DNA from: CATOSK01 sp963665735
GTDB lineage: Bacteria; Chloroflexota; Dehalococcoidia; Lucifugimonadales; UBA3495
DNA length: 64,000 bases
Direction: 5' to 3'
NCBI GenBank assembly: GCA_963665735.1
Contig: OY762444.1
Span: 3,844,001-3,908,000, forward strand
The notes under the pieces are model-generated. The model saw only the letters and a program-made list of their open reading frames with translations. It searched no databases and was not told the origin of the DNA. The translations under genes were made by a program, and so were the position numbers. Within the stretch, counting starts at the first letter, position 1. Each line of letters starts with the position of its first letter. This document shows, one piece after another, positions 1 to 8,459 of this stretch.

Positions 1-561
1 GGGGTTCCCGGCGTGGTCATCTGCCATCCTCATCCGCTTTTCGGCGGCAACATGGACAACAACGTGGTGCTGGCGGTGTCGTATGCGCTGGCGCAGCAGG
101 GGTTTGCCACGCTGCGGTTCAATTTCCGGGGGGTTGGCAACAGCGACGGCGAACACGCCAAGGGGGAACAGGAACACCAGGAAGCGTTGGCGGCTATTGA
201 CTTGCTGCAAGCCTGGCCGGGGGTGGACGACAAGCGCATCGGGCTGGTGGGGTACTCCTTTGGGACGCGGGTGATTTGCAGCCACCGGGAACTGCACAAG
301 AAGCCGAAGGTCTTTTCCCTGATTTCGCCGTCCTTCGAGACGCTGGAATCGGCGGCGTTGAAGAAGAACAAGCAGCCCAAGCTGATTATCACCGGAGACC
401 GGGACAAGCTAATCCAGTCGGAGAACCTGCAACCCGTCCTGGATTCCTTTGCCACGCCGCCGACGTTCAAGCTGGTGCGAGGGGTGGACCACTTCTGGTT
501 TGGCAAAGAGGAGCTGCTGGTGGAGCAGGTGACGCCGTTCTTCGTGGAGAACCTGACCTAG
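1..561 (+). CDS. Alpha/beta hydrolase, 5'-truncated by window edge
   Basis: The reading frame is open from base 1, so the gene starts upstream; the first internal start codon is the GTG at 13. The visible 186 residues show an early HPHPLFGGNMDNNVV stretch, typical of the COG2945-type alpha/beta hydrolases, then FNFRGVGNSDG, and the nucleophile elbow GYSFG carrying the likely catalytic serine. A late Asp (TGDRDK) and a C-terminal GVDHFW with the likely catalytic His complete the triad. Perhaps 20-35 N-terminal residues are missing. It ends three bases before the lspA start, so the two are probably cotranscribed. Its substrate cannot be told from sequence; an ester or acyl hydrolase of cytosolic location is the safest description. 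Confidence 0.85.
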   Translation, partial: GVPGVVICHPHPLFGGNMDNNVVLAVSYALAQQGFATLRFNFRGVGNSDGEHAKGEQEHQEALAAIDLLQAWPGVDDKRIGLVGYSFGTRVICSHRELHKKPKVFSLISPSFETLESAALKKNKQPKLIITGDRDKLIQSENLQPVLDSFATPPTFKLVRGVDHFWFGKEELLVEQVTPFFVENLT

Positions 562-564
562 CCC

Positions 565-1227
565 ATGTCCGGCCCGCCTTCGCCGCCGGAAGTTTCTCGC
601 CCAGCGGGGCGGCGGCCCATTTACAAGGACTACAACGTAATCCAGTTGGCGCTGGTGGTCTTTCTGCTGGACCAACTGACCAAGTACGTCACGATTCAAC
701 TGCTGGCGGTGGGCCATTCTTTCCCTCTGCGGGGATTCTTCCGATTCACCCACGTTCACAACACCGGGAGCGCGTTTGGCATCCTGCAAGGGCTGAACAC
801 GCCCCTGATTTTTGTTTCGTTCATCGGAATAATCGTGCTGGCGTTGATTTACCGCAGCCAGCCGCGGCCCAGCATTTGGCTGCGGTTGAGCCTTGGCCTC
901 CAGTTAGGCGGGGCCTTCGGGAACCTGGTTGACCGGCTGCGGTTGGGATACGTTACGGACTTCATAGACATCGGGCCGTGGCCGGTGTTCAACCTGGCCG
1001 ATGCCTCGATAGTGACCGGGCTGGTCTTGCTGGTGTGGATTTTCACCCGTCCCAAGGGTGCGGAGAGTCCGGCGGAACCGGCGGGGGCGGCAGCGGAGTC
1101 GGGGCAATCCGGGGCAGGGGTGGAAGGCAGTCCCGTAGCCGAGCAACCGGAAATCCCGGAGTCACAACCCCAGTCGGATGGAATCGGACTTGATGGGGAA
1201 ACGCCGTCAGAGGGGAAGACCGACTGA
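565..1227 (+). CDS. lspA: Signal peptidase II (prolipoprotein signal peptidase)
   Basis: This membrane aspartyl protease removes the signal peptide from diacylglyceryl-modified prolipoproteins. It carries the family motifs in order: DQLTKY near residue 36, NTGSAFG near 66, GGAFGNLVDR near 115-124 and FNLADASI near 142-149. The catalytic aspartates are Asp123 and Asp146. Four hydrophobic segments fit the usual topology. It is 220 residues against about 160 in most relatives. The excess is a polar tail rich in Ala, Gly, Glu and Pro after about residue 163, plus a slightly long N-terminus. Its TGA overlaps the ATG of the next gene by one base, which points to translational coupling with the pseudouridine synthase, a common pairing in bacteria. 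Confidence 0.95.
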   Translation: MSGPPSPPEVSRPAGRRPIYKDYNVIQLALVVFLLDQLTKYVTIQLLAVGHSFPLRGFFRFTHVHNTGSAFGILQGLNTPLIFVSFIGIIVLALIYRSQPRPSIWLRLSLGLQLGGAFGNLVDRLRLGYVTDFIDIGPWPVFNLADASIVTGLVLLVWIFTRPKGAESPAEPAGAAAESGQSGAGVEGSPVAEQPEIPESQPQSDGIGLDGETPSEGKTD

Positions 1228-2210
1228 TGGCGGATTCTACGGTTACAGGGAACAGTCAACGGGAACGGCGCTGGGAGTTCAGGGCGGGCCAGGAACAGGG
1301 ACGGCTGGACCAGTTTCTGGCCGGCAAGGATACCGGCCTGACCCGGAGCCGCCTGCACGCTTTGATTGCGGAAGGGTACGCAACGCTGAACGGCAGCGTG
1401 GTCAAGCCTTCTCAGAAAGTCCGGGCCGGCGACACGGTGCGGTTAGTTGAGCCGCCACCACGGAGCCTGGACTTGTCACCGGAGGAAATCCCGCTGGAAA
1501 TTCTTTACCAGGATGACGACATTATCGTCCTGGACAAGCCGGCGGGGTTGGCGGTGCATCCGGGGCCGGGCCACCCCGGGGGTACGCTGGTCAACGCTCT
1601 GCTGGCCCTTTGCCCGGATATGGAGGGCGTTGGAGGAGCGGTACGGCCGGGGATTGTTCACCGGCTGGACAAGGACACTTCCGGGTTGATGATGGCGGCC
1701 AAGAACGAAAGGGCGCATCACCGGCTTTCGGAACACATCAAGGCCCGGCAAGTGACCAAGGGCTACCTGGCGTTGGTCGTGGGGGAGTTGCCGGCGGAGG
1801 AAGGGGTGATTGACGCCCCGATAGCCCGCGACCCACGACACCGCAAGCGGATGGCGGTGGTTGAGGGGGGCAAGGCAGCCCGCACCGGCTACCGGGCGTT
1901 GGCAACGGCGGCGGGGGTGACGCTGTTGGAGTTGTACCTGGAATCGGGGCGGACGCATCAGATACGGGTTCACCTGGCGCACCTGGGCTACCCGTTGCTG
2001 GGGGATACGGTTTACGGCAAGGGCAGCCCGCTTATCGGCCGACAGGCGTTGTACGCGCATCACCTGGGGTTTGAGCATCCGGTTAGCGCGGAGTGGCTGG
2101 AGTTCCGGCGGGGGCTGCCGGCGGATATGGCGGCGGTTTGCCGACAGTTGGGTTGTCGTCCCCATTCTGACCGTTGCGTTGATGGGAAGGGATGGTTGTT
2201 GAGGGTCTAA
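1227..2210 (+). CDS. rluD: Large-subunit-type pseudouridine synthase, RluD/RluA family
   Basis: Predicted to isomerise uridines to pseudouridine in 23S rRNA. Residues about 25-75 form an S4 RNA-binding domain, followed by the RluA catalytic domain. The signature HRLDKDTSG lies at 145-153, with Asp148 the expected catalytic residue, and RTHQIRVHL follows toward the C-terminus. The length of 327 residues is normal for RluD. The start codon overlaps the lspA stop (TGATG), so the start is well fixed. Assignment to RluD rather than RluC or another RluA-family member rests on the S4 domain and the lspA neighbourhood, so the exact target uridines are not certain. Confidence 0.92.
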   Translation: MADSTVTGNSQRERRWEFRAGQEQGRLDQFLAGKDTGLTRSRLHALIAEGYATLNGSVVKPSQKVRAGDTVRLVEPPPRSLDLSPEEIPLEILYQDDDIIVLDKPAGLAVHPGPGHPGGTLVNALLALCPDMEGVGGAVRPGIVHRLDKDTSGLMMAAKNERAHHRLSEHIKARQVTKGYLALVVGELPAEEGVIDAPIARDPRHRKRMAVVEGGKAARTGYRALATAAGVTLLELYLESGRTHQIRVHLAHLGYPLLGDTVYGKGSPLIGRQALYAHHLGFEHPVSAEWLEFRRGLPADMAAVCRQLGCRPHSDRCVDGKGWLLRV

Positions 2211-2237
2211 AGACCAAGGTTTGCCCCAATGCGGGTG

Positions 2238-2246
2238 TGCTAGAAT
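2238..2246 (+). promoter_or_regulatory. Extended -10 promoter element for glnS
   Basis: The sequence TGCTAGAAT is an extended -10 (TGn plus TAGAAT) about 45 bases before the glnS ATG. No good -35 is visible. Its position downstream of an upstream in-frame TTG at 2221 argues that the protein starts at 2293. Confidence 0.5.
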
Positions 2247-2292
2247 ACGGCTGGAAATCGTCGAATCATGGCAATCACAGGAACATGGCAGT

Positions 2293-3990
2293 ATGACGAC
2301 CTCTGACACCGGGCAAGGGGCGGATTTTATCCGCTCTATCATTGCGACGGACAACGAAACCGACAAGTACGGGCGGCGGGTAGTTACCCGGTTTCCGCCG
2401 GAACCCAACGGCTACCTGCATATCGGTCATGCCAAGTCCATTTGCCTGAATTTCGGGGTGGCGGAAGAGTTTTCCGGCGCCTGCCATATGCGTTTTGACG
2501 ATACCAACCCGACGCGGGAGGATGTCGAGTACGTGGACTCGATTCTGGAGGATGTGCGTTGGCTGGGCTACGACTGGGGGCCGCATCTTTACTACGCATC
2601 GGACTACTTTGACCAACTGTATGAGTATGCGGTGGAGTTAGTGCGGCAAGGCAAAGCCTACGTGGACAGCTTGAGCGCCGAGGAAATCCGGCAATACCGG
2701 GGCACGCTGACCGAGCCGGGGCGGGAAAGTCCCTACCGGGACCGGAGCGTTGAGGAAAACCTGGACTTGTTCCAACGAATGAAGGCGGGGGAGTTCCCGG
2801 ACGGTTCGCACGTGCTGCGGGCCAAGGTGGACATGGCCGCGCCGAACATGAACATGAGAGACCCGACGCTGTACCGCATCCGGCAGGTGGAACACCACCG
2901 CACCGGGGACAAGTGGGCGATCTATCCGATGTACGACTTCGCTCATTCGCTGTCGGATTCGATAGAGCGGATAACCCATTCGCTTTGTACGCTGGAATTT
3001 GAAGACCACCGGCCCCTTTACGATTGGTTCCTGGATGAGTTGGAGGTTTACCACGCCCAGCAGATAGAGTTCGCGCGGCTGAATTTGACGCATACGGTAA
3101 TGAGCAAGCGGAAACTGCGAGCGCTGGTGGAAGGGGGTCACGTCAGCGGTTGGAACGACCCGCGGATGCCGACGATTTCGGGGTTGCGGCGGCGGGGATA
3201 TACGCCGGAGGCGATTCGCAACTTCTGCCAACGGGTGGGGATTGCCCGTCGGGACACGGTAACGGAGTTGGCCCTGCTGGAACACTTATTGCGGGAGGAC
3301 TTGAACCAAAGGGCGCAGCGGGTCATGGCGGTGCTGGACCCGTTGAAGGTGGTGATAACCAACTACCCGGAGGGCCAGGTTGAAGAGTTTGACGCCGTGA
3401 ACAACCCGGAGGACGCCGGGATGGGCGCCCGGAAGGTTCCGTTTTCCCGGGAGTTGTACGTCGAGCGGGAGGACTTTCGGGAAGACCCGCCGGGGAGGTT
3501 TTACCGTCTGGCGCCGGGTCGGGAAGTGCGGCTGCGGTACGCCTATCTCATCACCTGCGAGGAAGTGGTCAAGAACGACGCCGGGGAGGTGGTGGAGGTG
3601 CGCTGCTCATACGACCCGGAATCGCAGGGAGGGTCGGCGCCGGACGGACGGCGGGTGCGTGGTACGCTGCATTGGGTATCGGCGGCACATTCCATCCAGG
3701 CGGAAGTGCGGATTTACGACCATCTTTTCCTGAAAGCCAACCCGGATGACGAAAGCGATGGGGGCGACTTCATCAGCGCGCTTAACCCTGACTCGCTGAC
3801 CACGTTGACGGGCTGCCGGCTGGAACCGAGCCTGGCCCACGCCGCGGCGGGGGAACGCTACCAGTTTGAGCGCCAGGGGTATTTCTGCGTGGATACGGAG
3901 GACTCGGAGCCGGGGCGTCCGGTGTTTAACCGGACGGTGCCTTTGCGGGATAGCTGGGCGAGAATTCAGCGGGGGCAGCAGGGGAGTTAG
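2293..3990 (+). CDS. glnS: Glutaminyl-tRNA synthetase
   Basis: Charges tRNA-Gln with glutamine using ATP. The N-terminus has the GlnRS hallmarks DFIRSIIATD, then FPPEPNGYLHIGHAKS with the class I HIGH signature at residues 43-46. The second class I motif, MSKRK, is at about 270-274, and the C-terminal beta-barrel anticodon-binding domains fill the remainder. At 565 residues the length is normal. The frame stays open to a TTG at 2221, but ATG 2293 gives the conserved N-terminus and lies below the extended -10 at 2238-2246. A dedicated GlnRS means this organism need not make Gln-tRNA by transamidation, which bears on how the amidase at 18976 is read. Confidence 0.95.
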   Translation: MTTSDTGQGADFIRSIIATDNETDKYGRRVVTRFPPEPNGYLHIGHAKSICLNFGVAEEFSGACHMRFDDTNPTREDVEYVDSILEDVRWLGYDWGPHLYYASDYFDQLYEYAVELVRQGKAYVDSLSAEEIRQYRGTLTEPGRESPYRDRSVEENLDLFQRMKAGEFPDGSHVLRAKVDMAAPNMNMRDPTLYRIRQVEHHRTGDKWAIYPMYDFAHSLSDSIERITHSLCTLEFEDHRPLYDWFLDELEVYHAQQIEFARLNLTHTVMSKRKLRALVEGGHVSGWNDPRMPTISGLRRRGYTPEAIRNFCQRVGIARRDTVTELALLEHLLREDLNQRAQRVMAVLDPLKVVITNYPEGQVEEFDAVNNPEDAGMGARKVPFSRELYVEREDFREDPPGRFYRLAPGREVRLRYAYLITCEEVVKNDAGEVVEVRCSYDPESQGGSAPDGRRVRGTLHWVSAAHSIQAEVRIYDHLFLKANPDDESDGGDFISALNPDSLTTLTGCRLEPSLAHAAAGERYQFERQGYFCVDTEDSEPGRPVFNRTVPLRDSWARIQRGQQGS

Positions 3991-3995
3991 TTTCA

Positions 3996-4877
3996 GTGGC
4001 GATGGGCCATTACCAGCCAACGGAAAATTGGGCGGACGTGGGCGAATTGCGGGTCAGGTTCCTGGACTGGGGCGGCGACGGGCCGCCGGTCCTGGCCCTG
4101 CACGGGTTGGCGTCGTCGGCCCATTGGTATGACCTGGTGGCGCGCATCCTGCGGAGGGACTTCCGCATCGTGGCGCCTGACCAACGAGGACACGGACAGA
4201 CCACGCAAGCGACTTCGGGATATGACTGGCAATCGCTGTCGGAGGACGCCGCCGGTCTGCTGGACTACGTGGATATTCCCAGAGCGACGGTGTTGGGCCA
4301 TTCCTGGGGCTGCAACGTGGCGATTAACCTGGCGGCCCGGTTCCCGGACCGGGTTGGGGCGCTAGTCTTGATTGACGGCGGCACGGGCAGAAACCAGGAA
4401 TGGGAGGTTGGCGGCTGGGAGGCCTTTCGAGCCAGGGCCAGGCCAAGGGACGTTTCCGGCGCCAGGGAGGAATTTGTCGGGCGGCTGAAACGCCAGTTGT
4501 GGTTTTGCTGGAATCGGGAGATTGAGCGCATCGTGCAGACGATGGTGTATGAGGATGCGGATGGGCAGATGCAGGATATTCTGCGGCCCGAAAACCACGC
4601 GCAGGTTATGAAGGCAATGTACGAAGAACCGACTTCCAGCGTTTGGGCGCAGATTCATTGCCCGACGCTGCTGGTTCCGGCCGGGCCAAGGCCGGAGCAG
4701 GCGGGAACGGAGCGGGCCAGGATGAAAGTGGAGCGGGTGGAGGCGGCGGTTGCGGGAATCAAGGACTGCCGGGCGCGGTGGATTCCTGAAACCGTCCACG
4801 ATATTGGCTACGACAAGCCGCAGGAATTGGCCCACGTAATACGGGAGTTTTTGTCGCAAGTGGGGCAATCGCCGTAG
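3996..4877 (+). CDS. Alpha/beta fold hydrolase
   Basis: A typical alpha/beta hydrolase of 293 residues with an oxyanion-hole region LALHGLASSAHWYD, then APDQRGHGQT, and the nucleophile elbow GHSWG. The likely catalytic His sits near the C-terminus in ETVHDIGYD. The substrate is unknown; relatives include esterases, epoxide hydrolases and lactonases. The GTG start at 3996 follows a GGGGAG ribosome-binding site by nine bases; an in-frame ATG at 4002 is the alternative. It begins five bases after glnS ends, so it may ride on the glnS transcript. Confidence 0.85.
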   Translation: MAMGHYQPTENWADVGELRVRFLDWGGDGPPVLALHGLASSAHWYDLVARILRRDFRIVAPDQRGHGQTTQATSGYDWQSLSEDAAGLLDYVDIPRATVLGHSWGCNVAINLAARFPDRVGALVLIDGGTGRNQEWEVGGWEAFRARARPRDVSGAREEFVGRLKRQLWFCWNREIERIVQTMVYEDADGQMQDILRPENHAQVMKAMYEEPTSSVWAQIHCPTLLVPAGPRPEQAGTERARMKVERVEAAVAGIKDCRARWIPETVHDIGYDKPQELAHVIREFLSQVGQSP

Positions 4878-4883
4878 GGTTTA

Positions 4884-4920
4884 CCCCCTCCCCGGCCCTC
4901 CCCCTAACAGGGGGAGGGGG
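4884..4920. repeat. C-tract/G-tract hairpin repeat (family A)
   Basis: A C-rich arm followed by a G-rich arm around a short CTAACAG-type loop. It is one of about eighteen copies of the same design between genes in this window. Here it sits between a hydrolase gene and gltX and could act as a transcript-end hairpin. Confidence 0.7.
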
Positions 4921-4989
4921 TTAATTCCGAACCCCCAAAGGTTGTTGTTTCGGGGAGACATTGATTCTTGGGGAGACAGGAGAAAGACA

Positions 4990-6456
4990 GTGACCGGCGC
5001 CGTTAGAGTCAGGTACGCCCCCAGCCCCACGGGTTTTCCGCACATTGGCAACATCCGCACGGCCCTTTTCAACTGGCTGTTCGCTCGCCGGAACGATGGG
5101 CAGTTCGTGGTGCGGGTAGAGGACACGGACCAGCAACGGCTGGTGCCGGGGGCGGTGGACGCCATCCTGGACGGACTGGAATGGCTGGGGATTGACTGGG
5201 ACGAAGGCCCGCGGGTGGGCGGCCCATACGGGCCTTACTTGCAGTCGGAGCGGCTGGAGCTTTACCGGCAAGCGGCGGAAAAGTTGATTGCCCAGGGGGC
5301 AGCGTACCGCTGCTACTGCGACCGGGAACGGTTGGCCCAAGTGCGGAAGCAGCAGGAAGCGGAAAAACGGTCTATCGGGTACGACCGGCATTGCCGCAAC
5401 CTGAGCGATGGGGAACGGCGGGAATTGGAGGCGGCCGGCTTGCCGTCGGTGGTGCGTTTCGCCATGCCAACGTCGGGGATTACCGAGGTGGACGACATCA
5501 TCCGGGGTCACGTGGAGTGGCAGAACGACTTGGTGGACGATTTCATACTGCTGAAGTCGGACGGGTTTCCGACGTACCACTTGGCGGTGGTGGTGGATGA
5601 CCACCTGATGGAGATAAGCCACGTTCTGCGGGCGGAAGAGTGGTTGTCCAGCACGCCGCGGCACTTGCAGCTTTACCGGGCGTTGGACTACCCGCCGGTG
5701 CAGTTCGGCCACCTGCCGATGATCCTGGGGCCGGACCGGGCCAAGTTGTCCAAGCGGCACGGGGCGACTTCGATACTGGAATACAAGGACGCCGGCTATC
5801 TGCCGGAGGCGCTGGAAAACTTCATGGCGCTGTTGGGATGGTCGCTGGACGACCATAGCGACGTGATGTCGCTGGAGGTGGTGAAGGAAAATTTCACCCT
5901 GGAACGGGTGGGCAAGCCGGCGGCCATTTTCGACATTGGGCGGCTGGACTGGATGAACGGGGTCTATATCCGGCAAATGGACGCGGAAACGCTGGCGGCG
6001 GCGATGCTGCCCTTCCTGGAAAGGGACTTGCCGGCGGAGTTGCTGCCGGTGGATTTTGATTACCTGGCGCGGATTGCGCCCTTGGTGCGGGAGCGGTTGA
6101 AGACGCTGGCGGAGGCGGCGGACATGACGGGCTACTTCTTTGCCGAGGAATTGGACTACGGCGGGGCCAACCTGGTGCAGCGGGGCATGGATGGCGCCGG
6201 GGCGGTTGATGCTCTGACCAAGGCGGGGGAGACGTTGGGCCGGGCGGAGTCTTTTGTATCGGCAGACCTGGAGCAAACTTTGCGGGCTTTGGGGGGGGAA
6301 CTGGGACTGCGGCCCCGGGAATTTTTCGGGACGCTGCGGGAGGCATTGACGGCCCGTTCCGCCACGCCTTCGCTGTTCGACGTTATGGAAGTCTTGGGGC
6401 GGGAGCGGGTTTTGGCGCGGATTGGGGCGGCGGTTGATTTCTTGAAGACCCAATGA
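4990..6456 (+). CDS. gltX: Glutamyl-tRNA synthetase
   Basis: Charges tRNA-Glu with glutamate. The N-terminus reads VRVRYAPSPTGFPHIGN, with the class I HIGH-equivalent HIGN at residues 18-21. The KMSKS-equivalent LSKRHG begins at residue 253, and an all-helical anticodon-binding domain follows. The length of 488 residues is standard. The GTG at 4990 was chosen because AGGAG (4978-4982) precedes it by seven bases and it gives the family N-terminus; the frame extends upstream to 4942 without conserved sequence. It stands alone between two hairpin repeats. Confidence 0.95.
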   Translation: MTGAVRVRYAPSPTGFPHIGNIRTALFNWLFARRNDGQFVVRVEDTDQQRLVPGAVDAILDGLEWLGIDWDEGPRVGGPYGPYLQSERLELYRQAAEKLIAQGAAYRCYCDRERLAQVRKQQEAEKRSIGYDRHCRNLSDGERRELEAAGLPSVVRFAMPTSGITEVDDIIRGHVEWQNDLVDDFILLKSDGFPTYHLAVVVDDHLMEISHVLRAEEWLSSTPRHLQLYRALDYPPVQFGHLPMILGPDRAKLSKRHGATSILEYKDAGYLPEALENFMALLGWSLDDHSDVMSLEVVKENFTLERVGKPAAIFDIGRLDWMNGVYIRQMDAETLAAAMLPFLERDLPAELLPVDFDYLARIAPLVRERLKTLAEAADMTGYFFAEELDYGGANLVQRGMDGAGAVDALTKAGETLGRAESFVSADLEQTLRALGGELGLRPREFFGTLREALTARSATPSLFDVMEVLGRERVLARIGAAVDFLKTQ

Positions 6457-6835
6457 TGGGTTGGCGTTCCGCTGGGCGGGGTTTGACTCTCTCCCTGACC
6501 CTCCCCCTTGCTAGGGGGAGGGGATTTTTTTGCCTACCCGGTTGGCAAGGGCAGCGTTCCGTTTCGGACGGTCTGGCTGGCGTCCAATGGTAGGGGGATT
6601 CTCGGTACAGAGGATTCTCGTTTTTGGGAGTCGCGGAGGGCCGGGTGGGGTTGGTTGAGGCCGCCCGGCGGTGATGTTGGGGTGATGTTTTGACGGTTTT
6701 GGTTGGGCATGGGGCGTTTTTGAGGCGGCAATCGGCGGAGCGTTGGGGCGGGCCATGACGGGTTGAGGATGGCCGGGGAACCCGGCCCGGCGAAATCAAG
6801 ACCCGGTTGTATTTTGACGTTGCGGCCCTGTTTAG

Positions 6836-6851
6836 ATACCAGAACTGGTAT
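6836..6851. promoter_or_regulatory. Operator-like palindrome overlapping an extended -10
   Basis: ATACCAGAACTGGTAT is a perfect 7-base inverted repeat around a 2-base centre. Its right arm overlaps TGGTATTAA (6846-6854), an extended -10-like element. This resembles a repressor site over a promoter, but no regulator gene lies beside it. Confidence 0.4.
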
Positions 6852-6894
6852 TAACAAGAAGTTAAAATTTTTACAAAACAACTACAAAAACGCC

Positions 6895-6926
6895 TTGACA
6901 GACTATCACATAACATCAGGTATCTT
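6895..6926 (+). promoter_or_regulatory. Candidate promoter with consensus -35
   Basis: TTGACA at 6895-6900 is a perfect -35 box. Possible -10 boxes are AGGTAT (17-base spacer) or TATCTT (20-base spacer), both weak. It points toward the gene at 7283. Confidence 0.35.
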
Positions 6927-7282
6927 TGAGGGGTGGGGCGGTGGCAGGCCGGAAGGCCCCGGCAAGGTTTCGGTCTAAGCGGTTGGGAATCATGGGTCTG
7001 AATGGACAGGGTTTCAGGGTTGTAGGGAGGCCCGGATTCCGAACCAATCGGGACGGCGTTGGGATAGGTTGACCGGACGGGAAGGCCGGCGACGGCCCCG
7101 GGTGTGGGTGGTGGATGCCCTGCCACCGTCGCTAAATGTCGTAAACACGGGTTTGGCGGTAAATCACCTGATACGGAACGCTACCGGGCGGTTGCCCCGG
7201 CGGGATGATTCGCGCCGTTGCGGTTCTCTCGCACCATCACGGGGATTTTTAGTGGGAAGTTTTGTTGAGGAGGTAGGGGCCT

Positions 7283-8113
7283 ATGATGTCAACGGCGGTG
7301 AAAGTTCTCAGCGACGGAGTGTTGAAGTTAGACGGCGGGTCGGTGTTTGGGCAAGTGCCCAAAGTTTCCTGGGAAAACAGCGTCAACACCGACCGGAAAA
7401 ATCGGATAACTCTGGGTCTCAACTGCCTGCTGTTGCAGGTGGGCGGCAAAAACGTGCTGGTGGATACCGGAGTGGGTTCCAAAGACAATGACCGGGACAA
7501 GGAAACCCTGGGGCTGGTGCCCAGCCGCCTGCTGAAGGGCCTGAAGGGGGCCGGACTGACCCCCAAGGACATCAACGCAGTAATCTTGACTCATCTTCAT
7601 TTTGACCATTGCGGCGGCTGCACCCGGCTGGACCGGGCTGGTGACCTGGTTCCCACCTTTCCCAAGGCCACTTATTACGTCCAACGGGACTGCTGGGAGG
7701 ACGCCGGCAACCCCAATGAACGGTGCCAGGGGTCGCACCGGCCCGAGAACTTTCTACCCATCGAGGAACGCTCCCAGATGGAGTTGATTGACGGCGACGC
7801 CGAAATTTTCCCCGGCCTGAACGTCATAGTCACAGGCGGCCATGCGCGGGGGCACCAGATGGTGCTGTTCAACCACGGGGGAGAGCGGGTGGTTTTCCTG
7901 GGAGACATCGTGCCGACGCACCACCACCTGAACCTGCCGGTGATTTCGGCCTTTGATTACTCTCCCGAAAACACGCTGGAAGTGAAGCGGGAGGTTCTGG
8001 CCGACGCGGAGCGGCAGGGTTGGCTCATCGTGTTTTCCCACGGTCACGACACCAAGGCGGGCTACCTGGACCGGCGGGGGGACACGACCTATTTGAAGCC
8101 GGTTGAGCTTTGA
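7283..8113 (+). CDS. MBL-fold metallo-hydrolase
   Basis: A metallo-beta-lactamase-fold enzyme of 276 residues. The zinc motif HLHFDH is at 104-109, followed by GHARGH near 187-191 as the next ligand site, Asp208 in GDIVP, and a final His in SHGHD near 255. The layout matches the lactonase and glyoxalase-like group, and the full set of metal ligands suggests an active binuclear zinc hydrolase. The substrate is unknown. GAGGAGGT at 7267-7274 sits eight bases before the ATG; a second ATG follows directly at 7286. It lies alone on the plus strand after the long noncoding stretch. Confidence 0.88.
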   Translation: MMSTAVKVLSDGVLKLDGGSVFGQVPKVSWENSVNTDRKNRITLGLNCLLLQVGGKNVLVDTGVGSKDNDRDKETLGLVPSRLLKGLKGAGLTPKDINAVILTHLHFDHCGGCTRLDRAGDLVPTFPKATYYVQRDCWEDAGNPNERCQGSHRPENFLPIEERSQMELIDGDAEIFPGLNVIVTGGHARGHQMVLFNHGGERVVFLGDIVPTHHHLNLPVISAFDYSPENTLEVKREVLADAERQGWLIVFSHGHDTKAGYLDRRGDTTYLKPVEL

Positions 8114-8459
8114 TGAGGTAGGGGCGTTACGGGTTTGAACCCCCTCCCTAACCCTCCCCCTAACAGGGGGAGGGGATTTTTTGCCCGCTTCCTGGAGGGG
8201 TTGCCGGGGCAGGGCGATTGCGAAGCAGGGAGCAATGGCGCTAGGGGCGTTTCAATGACCCCCTCCCTCTACCAGGGGGAGGGTTGGGGAGGGGGTGAAC
8301 CCCAACGTCATTCCGTGTCCCCCGAACCGTCAACCCGCCTCCAAACCGTCATTCCGGCGAAGGCCGGAATCCAGAAATCCCAAGCATGGAACAGCGTCCG
8401 CGACGCCATGAAATCCCTTTCACCCTGTCCCCTTGGAAGCAGTTGGGGATGGCGGAACA
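8114..8459. repeat. Intergenic repeat cluster
   Basis: This 346-base gap between convergent genes holds two family A C/G-tract hairpins (8140-8182, followed by a T-run, and 8259-8297) and one reversed family B repeat with the core TCCGGCGAAGGCCGGA (about 8347-8383). Nothing protein-coding is seen. Confidence 0.7.

Larger units (their letters stand above)
6457..7282. other. Long noncoding stretch before the MBL-fold gene
   Basis: These 826 bases hold no convincing gene. They contain a family A hairpin repeat with a T-run at 6487-6531, an unusually AT-rich patch at about 6830-6930 carrying a palindrome and promoter-like boxes, and then about 350 GC-rich bases leading to the gene at 7283. If transcription starts in the AT-rich patch, the downstream gene has a long leader, or a separate noncoding RNA is made here. 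Confidence 0.5.

Noticed and set aside
7069..7491. Open frame starting in the leader of the MBL gene
   Set aside because: No recognisable domain, no ribosome-binding site, and it runs into the MBL gene in another frame.
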